Shown here: positions 8,214 through 16,546 of the stretch, one piece after another
Layout: every line of letters begins with the position of its first letter
Position numbering within the stretch: position 1 is the first letter of the stretch
The notes under the pieces: model-generated
Seen by the model: the letters and a program-made list of their open reading frames with translations, nothing else
The model's database searches: none
Told to the model about the DNA's origin: nothing
Made by a program: the position numbers and the translations under genes
Assembly (NCBI GenBank): GCA_001874265.1
Contig: MPDD01000017.1
Location: 1 to 52,396, forward strand
DNA from: Bacteroidetes bacterium MedPE-SWsnd-G1
Lineage (GTDB): Bacteria > Bacteroidota > Bacteroidia > Flavobacteriales > Flavobacteriaceae
Length of the DNA: 52,396 bases
Direction: 5' to 3'

Positions 8214-10103
8214 TTAATAACCCATGTTTTGAGTAAGGTTCGGATTGGCATTCAAATCTGTATCAGGAATAGGGTAAAGATCTAAATGTCCTGGAGTTGC
8301 AGTTCCTTCTGCAACACCACCTTTCCAAGGCCAAACATATTCACCTCCAGAGAATCTTCCGTATCTGATAAGGTCTGTTCTTCTATGCCCTTCCCAATAC
8401 AATTCTCTTGCTCTTTCATCTAAGATTAAATCTAAATTTAATGAACTTACCGTTTCAGGATTCCCTGCTCTCATTCTTATCTCATTAAAATAAGTAACAG
8501 CCATTCCTTCACTTCCACCAGCACCACCACGCATTACGGCTTCTGCATACATTAAGTAGATATCGGCTAATCGGAATAATGGGAAATCGGTATCAGTAAA
8601 GTTTCCTGAACTATCAGATCCTGGTATTCCGTTTTGATCTACATTTTTAAACTTCGTAATTGCGTAACCATCTGTAAATGTTGGAACATCTGCAATCTCT
8701 TTTGTTTGTCCATCCGTGTGGAATAATGCTCTTCCATCTCCAATGGCTGCTATGGTATACGTATTTGCATTAAAATCTACTGTGATTTTATATGACCCAG
8801 CTGATACTACCATGTTAGCACCTCCTGGTTCAAGAGTTCCATCGGCACCATTGTCTCCAAAATTATTGGTCCAGTCATTGTTTTCTCTTATTTTCCATTC
8901 ACCATCTGCTAATGTTACATAAGTTTCATAAACATTCGCTGTTCCAGTTTCATGTAAAGTTACATCTGGTCCATCCCATCCGTTTGGAGTTGCGTTTCCA
9001 ACTAATCCCCAAGTAGATACAGGTCCTAAACCTGCTTGTAAATCTCCAAGGTCTATTTCGAATAAATCTACTAAAGCACTGGTAGTTCTGTTACCACCCC
9101 AACCTCCGTTAATTCCGAAGTCTGCAGGAGACATTGAACCACCTACGGCAGCATGTATTAAGAAAGTAGTTCCACCATAAGACTGTGTGCGTAGACCGTC
9201 AAAAGCAATTGGGAAAATTACACCATTTGCCATATGATTGTCTGCTAAAAACAAGTGCTCGTATTCGGCTTCTAAAGTATAACCAGCATTGATTACTTTG
9301 TTTGCATAAGTAACACATTCAGTATATTTATTTTGCTTAATATATACTTCAGCATTTAAATAAATTCTAGCAAGTAATGACCATACTGCTGCTTTATCTG
9401 CTCTGGCATATTCATTACTTCCAGGAGTCATCAAAGTATTTTCGATAGCCAATAACTCACTTTCTACAAATGCGAATAACTCTGCTCTACTGATTTGCTC
9501 TGGGAAGAAGAATCCTACCTCGTCATCTTCCGTTACGAATGGTACATTACCAAATAAGTCCATAGCGTGAGCATAACTCAATGCTCTTAAAAATCGAGCT
9601 TCATCTCTATACAATTCAACATCTGAACGTAATTGACCTTCAACACCTCTAGAGTCTAATAACTCAGGAGTAGTTTGTCTTAAAAAGGCATTCGCCGATG
9701 TAATTTGATAAATAATTCTGTTGTAAAGCGCTGTAATAAACTCATTTCCAGCTGTCCAATTATGGTTATGGTAATCTGGTAAACTTCCATCAGCCCATCC
9801 AATTACAGCCTCATCAGTAGTTACTTCTTGCGCTAACCAATATTGTCTTAAATACTGACTAAAGCCTTCATCAATACCAGAAATATCCGGTAAACCTGCA
9901 GGTCCTTGTTGTCCACTAATAGCTAATCCAGCATAAATTTTTGCCAAAACTTGCTTGTACGCTGCAGGATCATCAAATAAATCCTCGGCAAGTACAATAT
10001 CATTATCTTTTGGAATTGTATCCAAATCATCTATACATGAGGTAAGCGAGAATAAGAATATAAACGCACCTGCAAATAATATTTTAAAAGAATATTTTTT
10101 CAT
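8214..10103 (-). CDS. susD: SusD/RagB-family glycan-binding lipoprotein with inserted SusE-type domain
   Basis: A 629-residue surface lipoprotein (lipobox LTSC, Cys23) that caps the SusC porin and captures alpha-glucan. SusD features are the N-terminal DLDTIPKDN, TPR-like helices (FLRALSYAHAMDLFGNVPFV), and the C-terminal FPLFRLADIYLMYAEAV and LDERARELYWEGHRRTDLIRYGRF blocks. It is longer than the usual ~500-550 residues because residues ~363-452 are an extra module beginning at Trp365 (STWGLVGNATPNGWDGPD) that matches the three modules of the adjacent SusE-like protein. The insertion falls between LVDLFEIDLGDL and GDGRALFHTDGQ, where ordinary homologues have a short loop. It lies 10 bases after susC and 7 before susE. 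Confidence 0.93.
   Translation of the reverse strand: MKKYSFKILFAGAFIFLFSLTSCIDDLDTIPKDNDIVLAEDLFDDPAAYKQVLAKIYAGLAISGQQGPAGLPDISGIDEGFSQYLRQYWLAQEVTTDEAVIGWADGSLPDYHNHNWTAGNEFITALYNRIIYQITSANAFLRQTTPELLDSRGVEGQLRSDVELYRDEARFLRALSYAHAMDLFGNVPFVTEDDEVGFFFPEQISRAELFAFVESELLAIENTLMTPGSNEYARADKAAVWSLLARIYLNAEVYIKQNKYTECVTYANKVINAGYTLEAEYEHLFLADNHMANGVIFPIAFDGLRTQSYGGTTFLIHAAVGGSMSPADFGINGGWGGNRTTSALVDLFEIDLGDLQAGLGPVSTWGLVGNATPNGWDGPDVTLHETGTANVYETYVTLADGEWKIRENNDWTNNFGDNGADGTLEPGGANMVVSAGSYKITVDFNANTYTIAAIGDGRALFHTDGQTKEIADVPTFTDGYAITKFKNVDQNGIPGSDSSGNFTDTDFPLFRLADIYLMYAEAVMRGGAGGSEGMAVTYFNEIRMRAGNPETVSSLNLDLILDERARELYWEGHRRTDLIRYGRFSGGEYVWPWKGGVAEGTATPGHLDLYPIPDTDLNANPNLTQNMGY
8748..9012 (-). 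repeat. SusE/F-type module inserted in the SusD gene
   Basis: The stretch encodes a module with the same motif order as the three SusE-gene modules (near 7170, 7457 and 7720). The nucleotide match is visible around the GWDGPD motif: compare the plus strand at 8968-8992 with 7129-7153 and 7409-7433, which share most bases. This points to domain duplication within the locus. Borders are approximate. Confidence 0.75.
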
Positions 10104-10113
10104 CTTAATTTAA

Positions 10114-13068
10114 TTAAAAGTTTAAGTTAACACCCAACGTATAAATTCTAGGTCTCGGATAGTTGTTTCCATCTATTCCTCCAAAAACTTCAGGGTCTAT
10201 ACCTTCATAATCTGTAATAGTCAACGCATTTTGCACTGTTCCATTTAGTCTAAACGTTGTGTCTTCTCCTAGCAAACCACCAAAATTGTATCCAATTCCA
10301 AGGTTATCTAATTTTGCGAATGAAGCGTCTTGAACATAATAATCTGATAAATATCTAGCAGTACCTCCATTTACAAATTCTGTTTCCAATACATTTTCAA
10401 CTCCATTAGAAATTACTTGTGGGAACGCTTGGTTTAATAGTTGCTGTTGGAATCCTAAATTTGAGTCCACATTGTTATAAACATAGTTTCCGAAACTTCC
10501 TCTCCAAGACATTGTAAAATCCCAATTTTTATAGTTGAAGTTTGTGTTAAATCCAAATGTTAAGTCAGCTACAGGACTTTCATATCTATATCTATCATCT
10601 AATGTAATTTCCCCATCTCCATTTCTGTCAACATAAACATCCTCCAATGGTTTTCCATTTTCATCATACACCTGTTGATATACAAAAAATGTACTTGGAG
10701 CGTATCCAACAGAATGTATTTGAGCAGTGTTTCCTACACCTCCAGAAAATCCTCCAGTTGGTACCCCATCATAATCGTCACTATCATTAGTCGTTAAACC
10801 TGTTATTTCTGTATCATTCCAAGTAACATTTAATCCTAAATCTAATATCATGTCCTCAGTTTGAATTACCGCACCATTCAATGCAACTTCAACCCCCGTG
10901 TTTTTCATAGAACCGATGTTGGCATTTCCTGCATTTGACAATGAAGAACCACCTGGAAATGGAATAAAGTTTAATAAATCTTCAGTTTCTCTAATGTATC
11001 CATCTATACTACCACTTAATCTGTCGTTAAAGAATCCGAAATCTACACCAATATTATACGTAGTTGTTTCTTCCCATTTTAAAGTTGAGTTAAATGGTTC
11101 TGCTCTATAAGTTTGAATGAAACTATCACCAAACTGATATTGAGCTGTACCTGTACTTGCTAAATACGTCTGAATAGCTGGGTAGAAACTACCAATATCT
11201 TGTTGTCCAGTAATACCCCATCCTAATCTAAGTTTTAAATTAGAGAAGGTATTCGTATCACTCATAAAATCTTCTTCTAATATTTTCCAGGCAAAAGCTG
11301 CAGAAGGGAAATTACCCCATCTGTTCGATTCGCTGAATCTAGAAGAACCATCTCGTCTATAAGTTACAGTTAATAAATACTTATCTGCATAAGAATACTT
11401 TAATCTTCCGAAGAATGATTGAAGATTCAATTCATTGTAGTAATCAGACATTTCTGAAATAGAAGGGTCTTGCAAGTTACCGATGCTTGAACCTCTATTA
11501 ATAAAGTTTTGATATGAATAACCTGCAGTTGCATCAACTTTACTGTTGATAGATTCTAAATCTTTAGCGTAGTTAAAATAGAAGTCCATTAATTTGTTGT
11601 CCTTCTTTTGTTCGTAAGTAGACTCGTTACCTAAATTCGTTCCATCAGCCAATACCGTTGTTGCTGAAACATTTGACATCGTATTAGTACCATTACTAGA
11701 AGAATTGTCAAGACCCATATTTAGGTTTGCCCTTAATTCCGGTAAAAAATGAAACGTATAATCGAAAACCACATTTCCAATAAAACGTTGTACGTTCGAT
11801 TTGTTTTCTCTTAAGTCTAATAAAGCAACAGGATTTCTTGGAGCACCAATTGAAATAGGATTCCCAGTACTTTGATCTACCCATTCATAATATCCTCCGT
11901 ATTTTGATCCATTCCAAACTGGTTGTGTTGGGTCAAATGCAATCGCATTTCCGATGGCTCCAGTATCTGCAAATTGGTTGTTTATTAGAGCAACTTTTGA
12001 GTTGATATCTACTTTTAAATGATCGTCAAAAAACTTAGAACCTATATTTAATGCATAGGTTGCTCTTTCCATTTCTGATGATTTTAAAGTACCTTCTAAT
12101 TTAGTATAACCTATAGAACCTCTAACATCAACTCTATCGCTACCTCCAGAAAGACTTAAAGCATGGTCTGTACCCATAGCTGTTTGAAAAATTTCATCTT
12201 GCCAGTTTGTAGTTGTGTTTCCTAATAATGCAATATCAGAAGGTGTTCCGTTTGCATTTACATAATCAATAAAATCGGCTGTAGATAAGGCATCAACAAA
12301 TTCTATATTTTCATGCACAGATACGTTCCCGCTATAGTTCGCTTCTAGATCGCCACTTCTACCTTTCTTTGTTGTGATAATTACAACCCCGTTCGATGCT
12401 CTTGAACCATAAATAGCGGTTGCAGAAGCATCTTTTAAAATAGAAAATGATTCTATATCATTTGGGTTAACTAGGTTTAAAGGATTTCTTGCACCAGAAA
12501 CACCATTATTATCAACAGGAACTCCATCGATAACAATTAAAGGACTGTTTGATGCATTTAAGGAAGCACCACCTCTAATACGAATAGTACCTCCTGATCC
12601 AGGAGCACCACCGCCTTGCGTAACTTGTACACCAGCAACTCTACCTACTAAAAGTTGTTCGGCTGAGGCCGTTGCACCTTTATTAATGTCATCCGCTTTT
12701 ACTGAGGCAATAGAACCTGTAGCATCTTTTACAGTTGTAGTACCATATCCGATAATTACAACTTCATCTAAGGCTTCAGAACCTTCTTCTAATTCTACGT
12801 TAATGTTGTTGTTTGTTCCAACAACTATTTCGATTGTTTTGTAACCTAGAAAAGAAAAAGAAAGGATGTCTCCTTCATTTACATCATCTAGGGTGTAGTT
12901 TCCATCAAAATCTGTAGAAGTTCCACGTGTTGTCCCCTTTATAATTACGTCTACTCCTGGTAATCCTTCACCAGAAGATTTTTCAGTAACCGATCCGCTC
13001 ACTGTTTGCTGGGCAAACGAAACGATTGGAAGCATAAAAAGAACGATTAATATTCTTAAGTTTTTCAT
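10114..13068 (-). CDS. susC: SusC-like TonB-dependent outer-membrane transporter
   Basis: A 984-residue TonB-dependent porin that imports maltodextrins together with SusD. It has a signal peptide (1-19, ending SFAQ), a CarboxypepD-regulatory-like domain (about 22-105; VSGSVTEKSSGEGLPGVDV), a TonB-box-like segment DEVVIIGYG near residue 103, the plug domain (about 115-235, with IRIRGGASLNASN and SILKDASATAIYGSRASNGV), and a 22-strand barrel ending in YTLGVNLNF with the C-terminal Phe. It is the first gene of the left arm, followed 10 bases later by SusD. Two LacI-type operators lie 125-170 bases upstream of its start. Family assignment is certain; the substrate is inferred from the amylases around it. 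Confidence 0.95.
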   Translation of the reverse strand: MKNLRILIVLFMLPIVSFAQQTVSGSVTEKSSGEGLPGVDVIIKGTTRGTSTDFDGNYTLDDVNEGDILSFSFLGYKTIEIVVGTNNNINVELEEGSEALDEVVIIGYGTTTVKDATGSIASVKADDINKGATASAEQLLVGRVAGVQVTQGGGAPGSGGTIRIRGGASLNASNSPLIVIDGVPVDNNGVSGARNPLNLVNPNDIESFSILKDASATAIYGSRASNGVVIITTKKGRSGDLEANYSGNVSVHENIEFVDALSTADFIDYVNANGTPSDIALLGNTTTNWQDEIFQTAMGTDHALSLSGGSDRVDVRGSIGYTKLEGTLKSSEMERATYALNIGSKFFDDHLKVDINSKVALINNQFADTGAIGNAIAFDPTQPVWNGSKYGGYYEWVDQSTGNPISIGAPRNPVALLDLRENKSNVQRFIGNVVFDYTFHFLPELRANLNMGLDNSSSNGTNTMSNVSATTVLADGTNLGNESTYEQKKDNKLMDFYFNYAKDLESINSKVDATAGYSYQNFINRGSSIGNLQDPSISEMSDYYNELNLQSFFGRLKYSYADKYLLTVTYRRDGSSRFSESNRWGNFPSAAFAWKILEEDFMSDTNTFSNLKLRLGWGITGQQDIGSFYPAIQTYLASTGTAQYQFGDSFIQTYRAEPFNSTLKWEETTTYNIGVDFGFFNDRLSGSIDGYIRETEDLLNFIPFPGGSSLSNAGNANIGSMKNTGVEVALNGAVIQTEDMILDLGLNVTWNDTEITGLTTNDSDDYDGVPTGGFSGGVGNTAQIHSVGYAPSTFFVYQQVYDENGKPLEDVYVDRNGDGEITLDDRYRYESPVADLTFGFNTNFNYKNWDFTMSWRGSFGNYVYNNVDSNLGFQQQLLNQAFPQVISNGVENVLETEFVNGGTARYLSDYYVQDASFAKLDNLGIGYNFGGLLGEDTTFRLNGTVQNALTITDYEGIDPEVFGGIDGNNYPRPRIYTLGVNLNF

Positions 13069-13192
13069 GTAGTTTTGAATTAAATAAATTTTAGTTTTTA
13101 AAAGTTAAACAATTGTACTAAATCTCGAATTTCACCTTGTGAAGCTATATCTTAATTATATTCTTAACAATTTTTTAATATTTAAACAGGTT

Positions 13193-13207
13193 ACGAAAAC
13201 GTTATAG
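13193..13207. promoter_or_regulatory. LacI-type operator, copy 1
   Basis: The site acgaaaacgttatag has the central CG and flanking AA/TT typical of LacI-family operators. It differs from copy 2 by a single base in 15, and the centres are 31 bp apart. It lies in the divergent region between susC and the LacI-type regulator gene. Confidence 0.6.
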
Positions 13208-13223
13208 TTTTAATAACTTCCAC

Positions 13224-13238
13224 ACGAAAACGTTGTAG
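13224..13238. promoter_or_regulatory. LacI-type operator, copy 2
   Basis: The site acgaaaacgttgtag matches copy 1 at 14 of 15 positions. The 31-bp spacing is close to three helical turns, so two repressor dimers could sit on the same face of the DNA. The likely ligand protein is the adjacent LacI-type regulator. Confidence 0.6.
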
Positions 13239-13309
13239 TAAAATTGTAGTAAATTGTCTTTATTGTGCAATATATTACCTAATAAGGTAGAATTGTTAAC
13301 TCTTTTTTA

Positions 13310-13342
13310 TTGGTGAGATTGTTAAATTTAACGTTATATTTG
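13310..13342 (+). promoter_or_regulatory. flavobacterial promoter of the LacI-type regulator gene
   Basis: TTG at 13310-13312 and TATATTTG at 13335-13342 are separated by 22 bases, which fits the Bacteroidota -33/-7 consensus (TTG, TAnnTTTG). The start codon is 21 bases downstream. An AACGTT core at 13330-13335 overlaps the -7 box, so the regulator may repress its own gene. Confidence 0.55.
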
Positions 13343-13363
13343 AAAAGAATTCTAGATTAAATA

Positions 13364-14383
13364 ATGCGTCCAAAAATTACTCTAAAGAAAATAGCAAAAG
13401 AGTTTGAAGTTTCTATTTCAACTGTTTCTAAAGCGTTGAAAGACAGTAATGAAATAAGTAAAGATTTAAGAGAGAAAATTCAAGCATTTGCTAAATTATA
13501 TAATTACAAGCCAAATAGTTTAGCGGTTAGATTACAAAACCAACAAACCAAAGTAATTGGTGTTGTTGTACCTGATATTGTACATCACTTTTTCTCTATG
13601 GTAATTAGAGGTATAGAGGAAGTAACAAACCAGCGAGGTTATAATGTTATGATATGTTTATCAAATGAATCTTTTGATAAAGAAGTGATGAATATAGAAA
13701 TGTTTACCAATGGTAGTGTAGACGGGCTTATAGCTTCAATATCAAAAGAGACGCAAAAGAAAAACGATTATAGTCATTTTAAAAACTTATTGGAAGATGA
13801 TTTTCCATTGGTGATGTTTGATAGAATTAATGAAGACTTTAGTTGTGATAAAGTCATCATTGACGATGTTAGTGGAGCAATGAATGCCACGAGTCACCTA
13901 ATTGAAACTGGATGTAAAAAAATAGCATTGGTTACTACACCAAATGAAATTACGGTAGGTGCTCTTCGCAAGAAAGGTTATGTTAAAGCATTACAAAGTC
14001 ATGGGCTAGAGGTGGATACTAATTTAATGGTTGAAGTAAATGAAAAGCAAAGTATTCAAGAACAAATAGAGGAACTTTTTGATCGAAACGTGCCTGATGG
14101 TATTTTTGCTGTTAACGAAGTTTATGCTGTTACAGCAATGAATGTTGCACGCGAGAAAGGCTATAAGATCCCAGAAGATATTAGTGTTATCGGATTTACA
14201 GATGGACCAATTTCACAACTTGCCTTGCCTCCTTTAACTACCGTAGTTCAGCATGGATTTACCATGGGTAAACAAGCCGCAGAATTGCTATTAGACCGCA
14301 TTGAAAGTAAGGAAGATATTCAGCCACAAAAAATTGTTTTATCTACTAATTTAAAAATTAGAAAATCCACAAAAAGTGTTTAA
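13364..14383 (+). CDS. LacI/GalR-family transcriptional regulator of the glucan locus
   Basis: A 339-residue regulator. The N-terminal helix-turn-helix (about residues 4-24, LKKIAKEFEVSISTVSKAL) has the classic LacI recognition helix, then a hinge helix (SLAVRLQNQQ), then a periplasmic-binding-like sensor domain (VIGVVVPDIVHHFFSMVIRG, DGLIASIS, VIGFTDGPISQLALPPLTTV). LacI-type regulators of this kind commonly respond to maltose or related sugars. The gene sits between the divergent susC arm and the transporter/phosphorylase arm, and two matching operators lie upstream. The ligand and whether it represses or activates cannot be read from the sequence. Confidence 0.93.
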   Translation: MRPKITLKKIAKEFEVSISTVSKALKDSNEISKDLREKIQAFAKLYNYKPNSLAVRLQNQQTKVIGVVVPDIVHHFFSMVIRGIEEVTNQRGYNVMICLSNESFDKEVMNIEMFTNGSVDGLIASISKETQKKNDYSHFKNLLEDDFPLVMFDRINEDFSCDKVIIDDVSGAMNATSHLIETGCKKIALVTTPNEITVGALRKKGYVKALQSHGLEVDTNLMVEVNEKQSIQEQIEELFDRNVPDGIFAVNEVYAVTAMNVAREKGYKIPEDISVIGFTDGPISQLALPPLTTVVQHGFTMGKQAAELLLDRIESKEDIQPQKIVLSTNLKIRKSTKSV

Positions 14384-14388
14384 AGAAT

Positions 14389-14417
14389 TTTGATTTAGAA
14401 AATTATTTCTATATTTG
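14389..14417 (+). promoter_or_regulatory. promoter of the transporter/phosphorylase operon
   Basis: TTTG at 14389-14392 and TATATTTG at 14410-14417 are separated by 17 bases, an excellent match to the flavobacterial -33/-7 consensus. It starts 6 bases after the regulator stop codon and predicts a leader of about 100 bases before the transporter ATG at 14523. No copy of the acgaaaacgtt operator is seen here. Confidence 0.6.
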
Positions 14418-14522
14418 ACCCATCAAAAGTAATTTCACAATTTACTAAATTTCGACTTCACACCATTGAATCTAAGGCTTTCAGCCAATAGAGTTCAATA
14501 GAATTTTAATACATATTTACCG

Positions 14523-15896
14523 ATGAAAAAACAGAAACTAAGTTTCTGGGAAATCTGGAACATGAGTTTTGGGTTTCTTGGAATTCAATTTGGATTTGCG
14601 TTACAAGGAGGTTTTATGTCCCGAATTTTTCAAACACTTGGGGCAGGAAAAGAAGAAATTCCATTATTGTGGATTGCTGCTCCTTTAACAGGACTTATAG
14701 TACAACCAATTATAGGTTATTTAAGTGATAAAACTTGGCACCCGAGGTGGGGAAGAAGAAGACCTTACTTTTTAATTGGAGCAGTACTCAGTTCTTTAGC
14801 GTTATTTTTTGTACCGCACTCACCAACGCTTTGGGTAGCAGCTGGATTTTTATGGATTCTTGATGCTTCCATAAATATTTCTATGGAACCCTTTAGAGCA
14901 TTGGTTGCCGATAAATTAGATGAGTCACAACGATCTTATGGATTTGTTGTTCAAACATTGATTATTGGAATTGGAACTTGGGTGGCAAGTAATTTGCCAT
15001 GGTTGATTTCTCAATTAGGAGTTAGTAACTCCGCTGAATCAGGTGTTGTACCAATGTCAGTAAAAATTGCATTTGCAATAGGTGCATTAGTTTTTCTTGT
15101 AAGTATTTTATATACCGTTTTCACAACTACTGAGTATCCGCCTGAGGATATGGAAGAGTTTGAAAGAGAAAAGAAAGCATCTAAAAATACCTTTATCAAA
15201 GATATAGTAGCCAATATTGGTAGCATGCCATTAACTATGAAAAAATTAGGAATAATTCAATTTTTCTCATGGTTTGCATTTTTCACCATGTGGAGTTTGG
15301 CAAACCCGGCTTTAACAGAGCATGTTTTTGAAACTCCGGCTCCTATCGAGGCAAACTACGATTTAACAATTTCTGCTCAGGCAGAAGCATTTGACGTTGC
15401 GAATACGGCATTTCAAGAATCATCAAATCTTGTTGGTTCTGCAATGGGAGTGTACGGATTATCTTCGATGGCTTTTGCTTTAATATTGGTTTTTTACACT
15501 TCTAAACGTAGAATCAATCGAAAATTAGTTCATATGGGGTCGTTAATTCTTGGAGGAATTGGATTCTTAATGATGAACTTTATTTCACCCGAAAACCTTA
15601 AGTATTGTTTTGTTTTAATCGGATTTGCATGGGGAAGTATTTTATCAATGCCATATGCCATGTTGTCGAGTTCGGTAGATCCTAAAAAGATGGGAGTTAT
15701 CATGGGTATCTTTAATATGTTTATTGTAATTCCACAAATTATCGCAGCATTGGGAGGAATTAATTTTGTTTCTGGATTGTTGGGAGATGCTCCGATCAAC
15801 GCTATGTTGGTGGCAGGATTTAGTTTAATAATTGCGGGCCTTTGTAATTTATTAATTACAAATAAAAGCGCCATAACCTATCAAACAAATGAGTAA
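14523..15896 (+). CDS. MFS sugar transporter, SLC45-like (maltose/maltodextrin:H+ symporter)
   Basis: A 457-residue inner-membrane protein with about 12 hydrophobic segments. The hallmark MFS loop GYLSDKTWHPRWGRRRPY follows helix 2 (about residues 66-83), as in the SLC45/GPH-type sucrose and maltose carriers; an ordinary MFS protein has a shorter version. It should carry maltose or short maltodextrins from the periplasm to the cytoplasm, where the maltose phosphorylase acts. It is the first gene of the right arm, behind its own promoter. Its stop overlaps the beta-phosphoglucomutase start by 8 bases (ATGAGTAA), so the two are translationally coupled. The exact substrate is inferred from context. 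Confidence 0.88.
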   Translation: MKKQKLSFWEIWNMSFGFLGIQFGFALQGGFMSRIFQTLGAGKEEIPLLWIAAPLTGLIVQPIIGYLSDKTWHPRWGRRRPYFLIGAVLSSLALFFVPHSPTLWVAAGFLWILDASINISMEPFRALVADKLDESQRSYGFVVQTLIIGIGTWVASNLPWLISQLGVSNSAESGVVPMSVKIAFAIGALVFLVSILYTVFTTTEYPPEDMEEFEREKKASKNTFIKDIVANIGSMPLTMKKLGIIQFFSWFAFFTMWSLANPALTEHVFETPAPIEANYDLTISAQAEAFDVANTAFQESSNLVGSAMGVYGLSSMAFALILVFYTSKRRINRKLVHMGSLILGGIGFLMMNFISPENLKYCFVLIGFAWGSILSMPYAMLSSSVDPKKMGVIMGIFNMFIVIPQIIAALGGINFVSGLLGDAPINAMLVAGFSLIIAGLCNLLITNKSAITYQTNE

Positions 15897-16545
15897 AAAA
15901 GCATTTATATTCGATTTAGATGGTGTAATTGTAGATACTGCAAAGTACCATTATAAAGCGTGGAAAAAATTAGCCAATGATTTAGGTTTTGATTTTACAG
16001 AAGAACAAAACGAATTATTGAAAGGAGTGAGCAGAGTTCGCTCCTTAGAAATATTGCTAAATATAGGAGGTGTTAAACTTCCTGAAGAAGAGAAAATAAA
16101 AATAATGCAAGATAAAAATGAGCATTATTTACAATACATCACCCAAATGGGGCAAGATGAAATTTTAGAAGGAATGCATGAAGTGCTATTGTATTTAAAA
16201 GCACAGGCTATTCCTTTTTCATTGGGCTCTGCAAGCAAGAATGCACGATTAATATTGAAACAATTAGAATTGATTGATTTGTTCGATGCTATTGTAGATG
16301 GGAATGATGTATCAAAAGCGAAACCAGACCCTGAAGTATTTTTAATTGCCGCAGAAAAGTTAAAAACTGCACCTGCAAATTGCGTGGTTATAGAAGATGC
16401 AATTGCAGGAGTTGAAGCAGCTAATATTGCAGGTATGTTAAGCATAGGAATTGGAGATAAAAACACCCTAAATGAAGCAGATTTCAATTTAGATTCTACA
16501 AGCGAATTGACTATTGAAATGATTAATGAATTGATAAAAGAATAA
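15889..16545 (+). CDS. pgmB: beta-phosphoglucomutase
   Basis: A 218-residue HAD-superfamily enzyme that turns beta-glucose-1-phosphate into glucose-6-phosphate. Visible motifs are FDLDGVIVDT (nucleophile Asp9 and acid/base Asp11), SLGSASKNA (the Ser/Ala motif II), KAKPDPEVF (motif III Lys) and VIEDAIAGVEAA (motif IV acidic pair). The length matches the family. It is placed directly before the GH65 phosphorylase, with 1 base between them, which is the standard pairing: the phosphorylase releases beta-glucose-1-phosphate and this enzyme passes it to glycolysis. It acts in the cytoplasm. Confidence 0.95.
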   Translation: MSKKAFIFDLDGVIVDTAKYHYKAWKKLANDLGFDFTEEQNELLKGVSRVRSLEILLNIGGVKLPEEEKIKIMQDKNEHYLQYITQMGQDEILEGMHEVLLYLKAQAIPFSLGSASKNARLILKQLELIDLFDAIVDGNDVSKAKPDPEVFLIAAEKLKTAPANCVVIEDAIAGVEAANIAGMLSIGIGDKNTLNEADFNLDSTSELTIEMINELIKE

Positions 16546-16546
16546 G

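Noticed and set aside
13110..13117. TACAATTG on the minus strand as the -7 box of susC
   Set aside because: One mismatch to TAnnTTTG and no TTG at the right distance upstream, so I do not call the susC promoter.
15530..15874. 114-codon minus-strand frame inside the sugar transporter
   Set aside because: Antisense to a clear membrane transporter; its hydrophobic look is the mirror of the transmembrane codons.
16125..16487. 120-codon open frame on the minus strand inside pgmB
   Set aside because: It is fully opposite a well-supported enzyme gene, has no recognisable domain, and such shadow frames are common in AT-rich genes with this codon use.
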